Shown: positions 26,820 through 34,956 of the stretch, piece after piece
How positions within the stretch are numbered: the stretch's first letter is position 1
Layout of the letters: every line of letters starts with the position of its first letter
NCBI GenBank assembly: GCA_022572355.1
Contig: JACZWC010000031.1
Coordinates: forward strand, 1-49,665
Direction of reading: 5' to 3'
Origin: Bacteroidota bacterium
GTDB lineage: Bacteria; Bacteroidota; Bacteroidia; NORP154
DNA length: 49,665 nucleotides
The notes under the pieces: generated by a model
What the model saw: only the letters and a program-made list of their open reading frames with translations
Databases searched by the model: none
Told to the model about the DNA's origin: nothing
Program-made: the position numbers and the translations under genes

Positions 26820-26856
26820 TTACTTCCTGGTAACCCTTTCCGCTAGCTTTCCCCCC
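26820..26856 (-). other. Probable frameshift at a G6 run in the membrane protein gene
   Basis: On the reverse strand the frame reads ATG GCC TGC TGG GGG GAA AGC TAG. Adding one G to the six-G run (26851-26856) gives MACWGGKLAERVTRK and a TAA at 26820-26822. The restored tail contains the GGKLA motif expected for the family. Either the gene lost a base or the base was lost in sequencing. Confidence 0.7.
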
Positions 26857-27253
26857 AGCAGGCCATTGGAAAATAAGCCATGGTTAAATCCAAGATATTA
26901 TACCATGTTGGGGCGGGCAGCATGAAAGCATTGGCGGTTCCTCCTAGTAAAAAGAACAATCCAATAGTTAGGGCAAATTTAAGTTTATGGCTTGCGGCAA
27001 TCCAGAATGCCAGGAAAGCGCCTGCAAAAGTCCCAAGGCCATGGGCTAAAAATGGCATAATAAAATGTTTGGGCTCAAACAAATGCATAGATGCCACTAA
27101 ACCTTCCATGGTGGTAACGTCAGCTCCTTCAGGAGGAGGAATAACAGAACCACTGATCATGATGATTCCCATATTCACTGCACTTCCCCCAATAAAGCCC
27201 GCAACGACTGCTAAAATATTTTTTACTGTTGAATTCATAATTAGAGTATTCAT
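26843..27253 (-). CDS. Small four-helix membrane protein, C-terminus probably frameshifted
   Basis: A 136-residue inner-membrane protein. The start may be the ATG at 27253 or, better, the one at 27238 (MNSTVKNILAVVAGFIGGS). Four helices are separated by a conserved loop with PPPEGADVTTMEGL and FEPKHFIMPFLAH, then LGGTANAFMLPAP. I recognise the pattern from a widespread Bacteroidota membrane protein of unknown function. Family members end like YIPMGWLGGKLA, whereas this one ends FPMACWGES because of a probable 1-base deletion in a G run (see 26820-26856). Confidence 0.8.
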   Translation of the reverse strand: MNTLIMNSTVKNILAVVAGFIGGSAVNMGIIMISGSVIPPPEGADVTTMEGLVASMHLFEPKHFIMPFLAHGLGTFAGAFLAFWIAASHKLKFALTIGLFFLLGGTANAFMLPAPTWYNILDLTMAYFPMACWGES

Positions 27254-27400
27254 TGGTTAATCATGCTTAACGGCCTGGTTTTGAAAGGCATGGTTTTCAA
27301 ATGAGCTCTTGACTTCCGCGATAAGAGTTTGGTGAGAGCACGAAGTTAACTGAAATCCTTATCAGCTTAAATTTTATTGATATTAGCATTCTGATTCTCT

Positions 27401-27892
27401 TCAATCCCCTCTTTGCCTCCACACGTATTGGTCGCCAGTCCAATAAATTAGTCCACCTGCCGATTCCGGCTTTTCAACGTAGATTCCCTCTCCCTTTTGA
27501 TTTTTTTCTTCTATGTTGGTTCTTATTGTCCATACTCCTAACCATCTAAAGTCGTCTCCTCCATTTCCAATTTTGCTACCTGCCCCTAATATAAAAAAGT
27601 GGCGGCTGTCAGAATGGATTACCAGTATCCCAATTTTCTTGGTCTTTGTCTCTTTTATTAGAATTGCAATGTCCGGTTTTGAATCACCATTGAAGTCTCC
27701 GCGTAAATAAAAAGGGTTCAAATGATATGTAAATTCATATTTATTGTACAGTCCGCTGTCATTGAATACTTTCCTGGCTAAACTTGGAATATTCCAGTCT
27801 GTATATCTCGCATAGCCGTCCGATTCTATCCCTTGTGAATAAGAGTTTAGCGAGAATGACAAAAGAAGTATTATCGTAATCCAATGCCCCAT
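27401..27892 (-). CDS. Exported protein of unknown function
   Basis: A 163-residue protein with the signal peptide MGHWITIILLLSFSLNSYSQG. The mature part contains YLRGDFNGDSKPDIAILI, which looks like a single FG-GAP/VCBS-type calcium-binding loop (D-x-N-x-D), followed by GILVIHSDSRHFFILGAG. Proteins with this pattern occur singly in Bacteroidota genomes and are uncharacterised. Two TTACGTAA sites lie 60-90 bp upstream of its start. Confidence 0.75.
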   Translation of the reverse strand: MGHWITIILLLSFSLNSYSQGIESDGYARYTDWNIPSLARKVFNDSGLYNKYEFTYHLNPFYLRGDFNGDSKPDIAILIKETKTKKIGILVIHSDSRHFFILGAGSKIGNGGDDFRWLGVWTIRTNIEEKNQKGEGIYVEKPESAGGLIYWTGDQYVWRQRGD

Positions 27893-28228
27893 TTTTCAAT
27901 TCTGACTAACGACTCGTGTTACCACAGTGCCTCCTTACGTTCGGATACCTACCTTACGTAAAATTTGCTACCCAGTTACGTAAACCCCGATTCTGCGGTA
28001 TTGTGCGTAACAGATTCTTGTAAGCAGTAGTAGCCAATTCTAAAGTTCTTGTCACCAGAATGCAATACTCTCTACGGAGCGCAAGACAGATTTAGGTTTT
28101 TAAGTGGGGAAATGACCAAAATTTCTCTTTGCGGTGGCATTAAACCAGTGCCAAATGTATTTGCAAACGAGGCCGGGCTATTTGATTTAAAGATTGAATT
28201 TATACGAATGTAATTTCCTAAAAATAGA
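27893..28228. other. Intergenic stretch with paired TTACGTAA sites
   Basis: No gene is visible. The palindrome TTACGTAA occurs at 27954-27961 and 27976-27983, exactly 22 bp apart (two helical turns), with a half-matching TTACGTTC at 27935-27942. They lie upstream of the reverse-strand gene starting at 27892. The phrase TCTACGGAGCG near 28073 recurs near 33653. Confidence 0.35.
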
Positions 28229-28236
28229 TATATTTG
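28229..28236 (+). promoter_or_regulatory. -7 element, nearly leaderless
   Basis: TATATTTG matches the -7 consensus and ends 5 bases before the GTG at 28242. It supports GTG, not the upstream in-frame ATG at 28194, as the start of the next gene. Confidence 0.5.
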
Positions 28237-28241
28237 CCATC

Positions 28242-28553
28242 GTGAAAGTATTAAAAATACAAGCAGTTTTTTTGGTATTTGTTATAATGGCGCCATTAGT
28301 ATTTACCTCAATTATCAAGTTGGGCGATGCCGGTGATAAGTATAATTTGTGCGAAAACTTCCCGGAAGAAGAACGAAAGAGTGATCGGGAATCTGGGGAA
28401 AAAGAAGGAAAGGGTGATCTTGAAGAATTTATATCTCATAACTGGCATGACTTGGCAACCTTGGGGGATAAAAGTTCTGAATCTCTTTGGAAAAACAAAG
28501 AATTTGTCAGTCTCGGCAACGATGTTTTGACCCCTCCTCCTGAGTTTATCTAA
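28242..28553 (+). CDS. Small membrane-anchored or exported protein
   Basis: A 103-residue protein from GTG at 28242. The frame also holds an ATG at 28194, but that would lie upstream of the -7 box. The N-terminus KVLKIQAVFLVFVIMAPLVFTS is a signal or anchor helix. The mature part is highly charged (EEERKSDRESGEKEGKGD), ending DVLTPPPEFI. No family is recognised. This hydrophobic-then-acidic design with a terminal PPPEF-like motif is seen in short Bacteroidota proteins. Function unknown. Confidence 0.6.
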   Translation: MKVLKIQAVFLVFVIMAPLVFTSIIKLGDAGDKYNLCENFPEEERKSDRESGEKEGKGDLEEFISHNWHDLATLGDKSSESLWKNKEFVSLGNDVLTPPPEFI

Positions 28554-28658
28554 TTACGTCCAGTATTCGGTGCTTTACCGCCTGTCGAGCATAATGTGCT
28601 TGTGATACATTGTTGCTCAATACTATTAAAATCACTAATAAAAAATAAAATATTTGAT

Positions 28659-28961
28659 ATGAAATATTATCATTCTCTGGCATTTATTGTAATACTGTTT
28701 TCTTGTGTAAAGAATAACGAATTAGATAAGAAAAATATAGATTTCGAAGTACTAAAGAAAGATAAGGCTATCCTGGATTCTGCTTATTCAGTATTGATTC
28801 ATGGTAATAGATTAGATGATAACTTTGAAGAGAAGGTTTCATTAATATACGATAAATACAACTTCAATTATACGACCGTACAATTCGATATAGCAAAAGC
28901 ATCAGCAAAACTAGAAGAAGTTTTACAGCCTGCTGTAAATTCAAATAAATCCAAAAATTGA
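28659..28961 (+). CDS. Small lipoprotein (DUF4296-like layout)
   Basis: A 100-residue protein from the ATG at 28659. An in-frame ATG at 28596 would add an unlikely N-terminus. The signal MKYYHSLAFIVILFSC gives lipidation at Cys16. The mature part is helical (ILDSAYSVLIHGNRLDD, IYDKYNFNYTTVQFDIAKAS, KLEEVLQ). The length and the FxYTxxQFDxA stretch resemble the DUF4296 lipoproteins of Bacteroidota, but that is a tentative match. Function unknown. Confidence 0.6.
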   Translation: MKYYHSLAFIVILFSCVKNNELDKKNIDFEVLKKDKAILDSAYSVLIHGNRLDDNFEEKVSLIYDKYNFNYTTVQFDIAKASAKLEEVLQPAVNSNKSKN

Positions 28962-29067
28962 TAGGAATTGATCTGTCAAACGATTCTAAAGGTGTTTTTC
29001 GGAAAGGCTGAGGTGAAAGATCAGAATTTCCCTGGAAGAGTGAATTCTGAGCATATAAGTGCAAGAA

Positions 29068-30792
29068 ATGAAGAAACTATTTGATTTTAAAAATATAAAG
29101 GGAGATTTATTTGGTGGCATCACGGCGGGCATTGTGGCCCTGCCATTGGCGCTAGCTTTTGGTGTGCAGAGCGGCATGGGTGCCATTGCAGGACTGTATG
29201 GAGCTATGGTGTTGGGTATGGTTGCCGCAGTTTTTGGCGGAACAGCCACACAGGTAAGTGGTCCCACGGGCCCTATGACGGTGATTTCGGCCATGATAAT
29301 TGCTGCTGCCATTGAGGTTTCGGGCAGTTTACAGGCAGGCATGGGAATTATCATAGCCTCTTTTTTGCTGGCAGGTGGCTTCCAAATACTTTTCGGCCTT
29401 TTTAAAATAGGGAAGTATATCAAATACCTGCCCTACCCGGTGCTTTCGGGTTTTATGACGGGTATTGGTGTGATAATTATTCTATACCAGGTATATCCAT
29501 TTATGGGGCATGGTTCTGCTAAAAGCACTTTTGATATTTTCCTGAACATTGGCGAACCACTTTCGGCCCTGAACTGGAGTGCTATTGGCCTGGGGGGATT
29601 AACTGTGGGGATAATTTACCTGTTCCCTAAAATCACTCCAGCCGTGCCAAGTGCGCTGGTGGCTTTGGTGGTTGCAACATTGGCGGCATTTTTCATGAAG
29701 CTGGATGTGCCGCTTATCGGTGATATTCCCTCGGGCATTCCCGAATTGAAAATCGGGACGATCCTGAGTATTGACCCCGGCATGTACTGGACCATTATTG
29801 AGTTTGCAGTGATGCTTGCAGCGCTTGGGACCATTGATTCGCTGCTCACATCGGTAATTGCCGATAACATTACCAAGACACAACATAACAGCAACCGTGA
29901 GTTGATCGGGCAGGGTATTGGAAACGTAGCGGCGGCACTTATCGGGGGATTGCCCGGTGCGGGCGCTACCATGCGCACAGTTGTGAATATAAATGCAGGT
30001 GGCAAAACCCGCCTTTCAGGGCTTATACACGGGCTGTTGCTGGCGGGTATATTATTTGGCTTTGGGAAATACGCTTCTTACATACCGCTAAGCGTATTGG
30101 CAGGTATTCTTATTACAGTCGGCATTGGAATAATTGATTACAAGGGACTGCGCCATCTCAGGAGAGTGCCGAGAGCGGATGCTCTTATCCTGATAGTTGT
30201 GCTGCTGATCACCGTGTTTGGAAACCTGTTGCATGCAGTAGGTGTTGGCGTTGTGCTGGCGTGTGTATTGTTCATGAAGAACTCGAGTGACCTGGCGGAA
30301 AGCGGAACATCAGTAAAGGCTTTTGCGGGTTTTGACGGTGAGCAGCCTTGGGATGATGAGAATAGTGTGTACAAAGAATACAAGGGTAAGATTTACATCA
30401 AGCACTTGTATGGATCGTTGTTCTTTGGCTTTACTTTCCGGTTTCAGCAACTGATCAGGGAACTGGATGATGGTGTTAAAGTGCTGATAATAAGGATGAA
30501 CAAGGTTCCGCACATAGACCAATCAGGAGTATATGCCATGGAAGAAGCCATTACTGATCTGCAAAACAGGGATGTAGTTGTGTTGCTTACAGGTGGACAG
30601 CCGCAACCGTTAGACATGCTGAAAAAGATAGATATAATACCTGCGCTAATACCCGAAATGCACGTGTTTGCGGAATTTGAGGATTGCGAAATCTGGCTTA
30701 AACAGAATTTAAAAAACGAGAATGGGGGGTTTGCCAGGATTGTTGCGGAACTACATGAAGTAAAAAAGGCAAAAGTGGCCTCCCGGATGTAG
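29068..30792 (+). CDS. SulP (SLC26) family anion transporter with STAS domain
   Basis: A 574-residue protein from the ATG at 29068. A GTG 9 bases upstream is possible. The N-terminal 400 residues hold 12-14 membrane helices with the family signatures DLFGGITAGIVALPLALAFG and the GPTGPMTVI stretch. Residues about 435-555 form a cytoplasmic STAS domain (IYIKHLYGSLFFGF; VPHIDQSGVYAMEEA). SulP proteins move sulfate, bicarbonate or related anions with protons or sodium. The carbonic anhydrase gene begins 11 bp after the stop, so bicarbonate is the most likely substrate. The pairing is a known genomic theme. Confidence 0.96.
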   Translation: MKKLFDFKNIKGDLFGGITAGIVALPLALAFGVQSGMGAIAGLYGAMVLGMVAAVFGGTATQVSGPTGPMTVISAMIIAAAIEVSGSLQAGMGIIIASFLLAGGFQILFGLFKIGKYIKYLPYPVLSGFMTGIGVIIILYQVYPFMGHGSAKSTFDIFLNIGEPLSALNWSAIGLGGLTVGIIYLFPKITPAVPSALVALVVATLAAFFMKLDVPLIGDIPSGIPELKIGTILSIDPGMYWTIIEFAVMLAALGTIDSLLTSVIADNITKTQHNSNRELIGQGIGNVAAALIGGLPGAGATMRTVVNINAGGKTRLSGLIHGLLLAGILFGFGKYASYIPLSVLAGILITVGIGIIDYKGLRHLRRVPRADALILIVVLLITVFGNLLHAVGVGVVLACVLFMKNSSDLAESGTSVKAFAGFDGEQPWDDENSVYKEYKGKIYIKHLYGSLFFGFTFRFQQLIRELDDGVKVLIIRMNKVPHIDQSGVYAMEEAITDLQNRDVVVLLTGGQPQPLDMLKKIDIIPALIPEMHVFAEFEDCEIWLKQNLKNENGGFARIVAELHEVKKAKVASRM

Positions 30793-30803
30793 AACAGATA
30801 GTT

Positions 30804-31448
30804 ATGGAAACAAAAACATTGACAAAAAAGGAAAGGGATAAACTTTCACCCTCTGATGTGCAAAAGCGATTGATGAAGGGGAATCTTCGCTTCACCGGAA
30901 CGAAAGAGATGATTCGGAGGGATTACAAAAAGGAAATAGAAGAAACTGCTTCCGGGCAATTTCCGTGTGCAGTCGTGTTGGGATGTATTGATTCACGGGT
31001 TCCTGCTGAGATTGTATTCGATCAGGGGATCGGGAATATTTTCAGCATACGGGTTGCTGGCAATGTGCTGAACAATGATGTGATTGGTAGTATGGAATTT
31101 GCTTGTAAAGTGGCAGGTGCAAAACTGGTAGTTGTATTGGGCCATACACGGTGCGGTGCAGTTAAAGGAGCTTGTGATGATGTGCAACTGGGTAAGCTGA
31201 CAGGGCTTGTGGATAAGATAAAACCTGCTGTAATTAAGGCAATACGAGATGAGGAAGCGTATTATGGTAATTCTTACAATTCTGAGTTTTTAGAGGCGGT
31301 AGCCAAAAAGAATGTAGCATATGTAATCGAAGCAATTCCGGAAGAGAGTGAGGTGCTAAAGAAAATGGCCAAGATAGGGCAAATAGAAATTGTAGGTGCG
31401 ATGTACTATGTGGAGACTGGAAGGGTGGAATTTGACACAATGAATTAA
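30804..31448 (+). CDS. Beta-carbonic anhydrase
   Basis: A 214-residue enzyme that interconverts CO2 and bicarbonate in the cytosol. The zinc ligands Cys61, His114 and Cys117 are all present ([23 protein letters not shown]), as is the Asp63/Arg65 dyad. [20 protein letters not shown] is the classic stretch between them. No signal peptide is seen. It is co-oriented with the SulP transporter 11 bp upstream, and the acyl carrier protein gene follows 10 bp downstream. Confidence 0.97.
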   Translation: METKTLTKKERDKLSPSDVQKRLMKGNLRFTGTKEMIRRDYKKEIEETASGQFPCAVVLGCIDSRVPAEIVFDQGIGNIFSIRVAGNVLNNDVIGSMEFACKVAGAKLVVVLGHTRCGAVKGACDDVQLGKLTGLVDKIKPAVIKAIRDEEAYYGNSYNSEFLEAVAKKNVAYVIEAIPEESEVLKKMAKIGQIEIVGAMYYVETGRVEFDTMN

Positions 31449-31458
31449 CAACCAATTT

Positions 31459-31692
31459 ATGACAGATATCAGAACAAAGGTAAAGACAATTATTACAGAT
31501 AAATTAGGGGTTGACGAAGCTACAATAACTCTCGATGCAAAGTTCTATGATGATTTAGGAGCGGATAGCCTTGATATTGCCGAGCTAATATTGGAATTTG
31601 AGAATGAATTTAATATAGTCATTCCGGATAATAAAGCAAAAAACATCAAAACAGTAGGAGAAGCAATGGATTATATTGAAAAAAATAAATAA
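31459..31692 (+). CDS. Acyl carrier protein
   Basis: A 77-residue acidic four-helix protein. The phosphopantetheine attachment is Ser37 in [13 protein letters not shown], the usual DSL motif of fatty-acid-type ACPs. It follows the carbonic anhydrase by 10 bp, away from any fab gene, so it may be a second, specialised ACP copy and not the main AcpP. No ketosynthase or ligase is nearby to name its partner. An O-methyltransferase lies 0.7 kb downstream. Confidence 0.92.
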   Translation: MTDIRTKVKTIITDKLGVDEATITLDAKFYDDLGADSLDIAELILEFENEFNIVIPDNKAKNIKTVGEAMDYIEKNK

Positions 31693-31744
31693 TTAATGAA
31701 TGAGCCAAAAGCTCCGGGATAAGGAAAAAACATTAGAATAAAAA

Positions 31745-32278
31745 CATGCAAACGCCGTTGAAAGAACCAAAAAGAATAAGCGGGTAATTTTGGGCTGTTA
31801 CTGCTGATTATTGCTTTTATCCTGATTTATTACCTTACCGGCAAAGAAGCTGGGAAAAGAGATAAAAACACTGCCCTTAAACCCTATGAATCGCCATTTC
31901 AAAAAGAGGGTCAACTGGTTTTCTTGAATGGTACAAACAGTGATACGATAATAATAAATAATAGACATTGAAATTGCCGATGGTAGTTATGACAGAGCGC
32001 AGGGATTAATGTACAGGCGTTCAATGCCGGATAGTGTCGGGATGCTGTTTGTTTTTGAGGGGCAAGAGCCGCAGTCGTTCTGGGTGAAGAACACTTACAT
32101 CTCTCTGGACATGATTTATATAAATGAAAATGATGAGATAGTTACTATTCAACAATACACCGAACCGTTTTCCAGGCGTTCTTATCCTTCATACAAGGAA
32201 GCAAAGTATGTAGCGGAAGTAGTTGCCGGATTTTGTGATAGGTATATGATGTTAAGGATAGCGATAAATTATTTTTAA
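31745..32278 (+). pseudogene. DUF192 family gene broken by two opposite indels
   Basis: Three reading-frame pieces assemble into one DUF192 protein. Piece one (31745-31794) encodes ...NAVERTKKNKRVILG. Piece two (31795-31962) is in another frame and encodes LLLLIIAFILIYYLTG...PFQKEGQLVFLNGTNSDTI. Piece three, back in the first frame, encodes DIEIADGSYDRAQGLMYRRS to the stop at 32278. The shifts lie near 31792-31795 and in the AT-rich tract 31957-31964. Family landmarks QGLMYRRSMPDSVGMLF and FWVKNTYISLDM are intact. There is also no good start codon. DUF192 proteins are small exported or anchored proteins of unknown role. Confidence 0.75.
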
Positions 32279-32355
32279 ACTTGTATAAAAGAGATCATGG
32301 CTGTTAATAATCAAACTCACAGGGCAAAAAAGACAATACTGTAAATTATCAAAAA

Positions 32356-33480
32356 ATGAAAAAAAAATTTGGTGCAGATTCTAAATCCGTTTTGCAGGCA
32401 AAATTTGACGCCCAAAAGATTGCCTTTGGCCCTGTGATGTTCCAGGCGGCCAAAGCGCTGAGGGATTTGGGGATATTGGAATTACTTAGAAAAAAAGGTA
32501 ATGACGGTATTGGTATTGGTATTGAAGCCATTGCCAAGGAACTTAACCTATCGGTATATGGAGTCAAAGTATTGCTTGAAGCCGGCATCAGCCTGGAAGT
32601 TGTAATATTAAAGGACAAGAAATTTATCCTTACTAAAACAGGTTACTTTATTATTAGTGATGAGCTTACAAGGGTTAATATGGACTTTGTAAACGATGTG
32701 AACTACCAGGGCATGTTTCATCTTCAGGATGCAATCAAAACAGGTAAACCAAGAGGATTGCAGGTTTTTGGAGAATGGGAAACCATTTATGAAGCCTTGG
32801 CCAATGCTGAACTGCCTGAAAAAGTATTGGAGAGCTGGTTCAGGTTCGATCATTTTTACTCTGACATTGCTTTCCCCCAAGTGTTGCCCTTAATTTTTAA
32901 AAATGGCTCCGACAGAATCCTGGATATCGGTGGCAACACAGGAAAATTTGCTATCAAATGTGCTGAATTTTCAAAAAAGGTTAAAGTAACCATACTGGAT
33001 CTTCCAGGTAATTTGAAAGTTGCAAAAAAGAATGCAGAGGAAAAAGGGTTTGCTGATCGCATATCAGGAATACCATGCAATTTGCTTGATCCATCTGTAG
33101 CATTCCCTAAGAATTATAAGATTATTTGGATGAGCCAGTTCCTTGACTGCTTCTCACAGCAAGAAATAAGCCATTTGCTGAAACGAGCCTATAATGCAAT
33201 GAACACTGACAGCGAATTATACATTTTAGAGCCCTACTGGAACAATCAGCGGTTTGAAGCTTCGACTTATAGCCTGCATGCAACCTCCTTATATTTCACT
33301 TGCATGGCTAATGGCCACAGCCAGATGTACCATACAGATGACATGAAAAAGCTATTAGAGAAAACAAAGTTGTACGTTGATCAGGAATATACTGATATAG
33401 GAGTTGGTCATACATTGTATAGATGCAAGAAACAGTCTGAGCGTAAGGCAAGTAAAGCTCTTGCTGCACATAAGAATTGA
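32356..33480 (+). CDS. SAM-dependent O-methyltransferase (acetylserotonin O-methyltransferase-like)
   Basis: A 374-residue cytosolic enzyme. Residues 20-115 form a winged-helix dimerisation-like domain (FQAAKALRDLGILELL; IEAIAKELNLSVYGVKVLLE). Residues 185-350 form the Rossmann methyltransferase fold with the SAM motif ILDIGGNTGKFA, the acidic ILDLPGNL, and IIWMSQFLDCFS with no clear catalytic His. The position equivalent to the usual catalytic His in this family is not evident, so the methyl acceptor may differ. Such enzymes also occur in pigment (aryl polyene/flexirubin) clusters, but no such cluster is present here. Confidence 0.88.
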   Translation: MKKKFGADSKSVLQAKFDAQKIAFGPVMFQAAKALRDLGILELLRKKGNDGIGIGIEAIAKELNLSVYGVKVLLEAGISLEVVILKDKKFILTKTGYFIISDELTRVNMDFVNDVNYQGMFHLQDAIKTGKPRGLQVFGEWETIYEALANAELPEKVLESWFRFDHFYSDIAFPQVLPLIFKNGSDRILDIGGNTGKFAIKCAEFSKKVKVTILDLPGNLKVAKKNAEEKGFADRISGIPCNLLDPSVAFPKNYKIIWMSQFLDCFSQQEISHLLKRAYNAMNTDSELYILEPYWNNQRFEASTYSLHATSLYFTCMANGHSQMYHTDDMKKLLEKTKLYVDQEYTDIGVGHTLYRCKKQSERKASKALAAHKN

Positions 33481-33933
33481 GTAACATGTGTTCTTGTGAA
33501 AAAACATTTGGACGGTTTCGGAAACAATTTTGTATAGCAGGATGCTTATGTGCAGCAGGTGCTTGACGTGTGGATGCCTAACACGTAGTATCGCGGGATG
33601 GCAAAAAAACTAATCCGATAGCTATCGGATCGAGTATCATCCACATAATTGTCTACGGAGCGAAGAAGTCTTATAATTGTTTCCCACCATTCAGAGAGCT
33701 ACGGTCTTGTCAACCGTTACTGAGCTTTCAGGGTGCTGGCCCGTTATATTAAAGTCCGCCGAAACCGTACTTGAACCACACTTGCTTTTCAGGTTACTAC
33801 TTGCCGTTCAGGCTGAGCAAAATTTCTGGCTTTTGTTTTTACCACAAAAGTCTCCGGCCGCTATTCCTTACAACTTCTTGTAACCCTGAGCCGGTGCGCA
33901 GGTTGTGTTTATCCCTTTTGTTAATGCGTTGTT
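33481..33933. other. Intergenic stretch with palindrome and possible coding remnant
   Basis: No intact gene is seen. It contains the palindrome at 33613-33630 and the TCTACGGAGCG phrase shared with about 28073. On the reverse strand, roughly 33700-33860, a broken frame gives GDFCGKNKSQKFCSA, a stop, then SKCGSSTVSADFNITGQ, which looks like the remains of a secreted Cys/Ser/Thr-rich protein. The remnant is a weak impression. Confidence 0.35.
33613..33630. repeat. Perfect 18-bp palindrome, REP-like
   Basis: ATCCGATAG is followed directly by its reverse complement CTATCGGAT. I recall CCGATAGCTATCGG-type palindromes as frequent between genes in Bacteroidota. It is unlike the palindrome at 3692, so at least two repeat types are present. 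Confidence 0.6.
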
Positions 33934-34956
33934 CTACCAACTCCCCCAGCCCATGTCATTTTCTTCAAAGATCTGATCCCAATCTGTATTCAGGACTGAA
34001 TTCAACTCCACTACCCTGCTATCAAAGTATCTCGGATCAATACCGGCGTAGTTTGCCAGCTTAACTTCGTCCTCATACACAATATGATTGGTTATTACAT
34101 TGTCTCTCACATGCAGTACCACTTCCATGACGCTATCATCCCCCTCCACAAAGCGCTCAATCATTTTTTTAATGGCTTTTTTCTTCTTCTTCAAATACTT
34201 GCCCATCTTTTTATCTTTCATCTTATGAAATGGCAACGGGCCGTAATGACTGGTTTCTAAGAAACTGGGGGAACGTATCTCACCTCTTCGATATTCTCGC
34301 TGAATTTTCTGGATCCTGTTCATGAAGGTGACCAATTCATCCGCTTCATCCAGGTCTATGTTGTCCCAGAGTTTGAGATACATATACAGCTTTAGATACA
34401 GATCATTTTTCAGCTTGGGCTCGGTTCGGGCGCTTCTTATTGGAATATTGTTGTCTGCTGCGAGGTCCATAAACACCTTAAAAAACTTCTCAAAAAAAGT
34501 GAGGGTGTTGTGATGACTCGACAAATGAGCAATGGGAATATCATTGTCCTTAAAAACATCTATTTGCGCCTGGAGTTCATCCCTTAGCTCACTTTCCACA
34601 ATGGCATCTCTTGACAAATCCGTATGGGCATTGAATTCATTGGCTTCATCCGGATTCTCGTTAAAGGCTTCATCCAGATCTTCATCTGATTTACAAAGGC
34701 TTGGAACAGCATCTCTTTCAAGAATTGGATTTCCTGAGGAAATAGTAAGGTGAACACCAATCTGAGGGCTAACACCGTGTTCTTTGCTCTTCTCAATAAG
34801 CTCTTTGACATTACTTACGGAAGTTTCACCGTTTTCTCCATAGTTGGCAAAAGCTGCAACGGAGTTAATCTTTCCTTTTATTACACCTTTCATAATCCCT
34901 GCATCTATACTTGGAACTACTCCAAAATCATCTGCTGTAAGAATTAGTTTTTTCAT
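33934..34956 (-). CDS. ChbG/YdjC-like carbohydrate deacetylase
   Basis: A 340-residue cytosolic protein of the ChbG/HpnK family. The metal-binding start KLILTADDFGVVPSID, the GVHLT motif (near residue 68) and the paired His of HLSSHHNTLTF (near 147) are conserved. Members remove acetyl groups from N-acetylated sugars such as chito-oligosaccharides. The C-terminal third is rich in Lys (KKMGKYLKKKKKAIKKM) and longer than the usual ~250 residues, which is unusual. The gene overlaps the upstream TfoX-N gene by 4 bases (ATGA). Confidence 0.9.
   Translation of the reverse strand: MKKLILTADDFGVVPSIDAGIMKGVIKGKINSVAAFANYGENGETSVSNVKELIEKSKEHGVSPQIGVHLTISSGNPILERDAVPSLCKSDEDLDEAFNENPDEANEFNAHTDLSRDAIVESELRDELQAQIDVFKDNDIPIAHLSSHHNTLTFFEKFFKVFMDLAADNNIPIRSARTEPKLKNDLYLKLYMYLKLWDNIDLDEADELVTFMNRIQKIQREYRRGEIRSPSFLETSHYGPLPFHKMKDKKMGKYLKKKKKAIKKMIERFVEGDDSVMEVVLHVRDNVITNHIVYEDEVKLANYAGIDPRYFDSRVVELNSVLNTDWDQIFEENDMGWGSW

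Noticed and set aside
28194..28241. ATG at 28194 as start of the small exported protein
   Set aside because: It lies upstream of a consensus -7 box, and the GTG at 28242 directly precedes the signal helix.
31459..33480. Aryl polyene/flexirubin pigment cluster suggested by ACP plus O-methyltransferase
   Set aside because: No ketosynthase, dehydratase, ligase or acyltransferase gene is present nearby.
33677..33883. Forward open frame of 68 residues in the gap before the ChbG-like gene
   Set aside because: It lacks a signal, domain or operon context and its composition (Leu/Pro/Cys mix) looks like chance or an antisense shadow.
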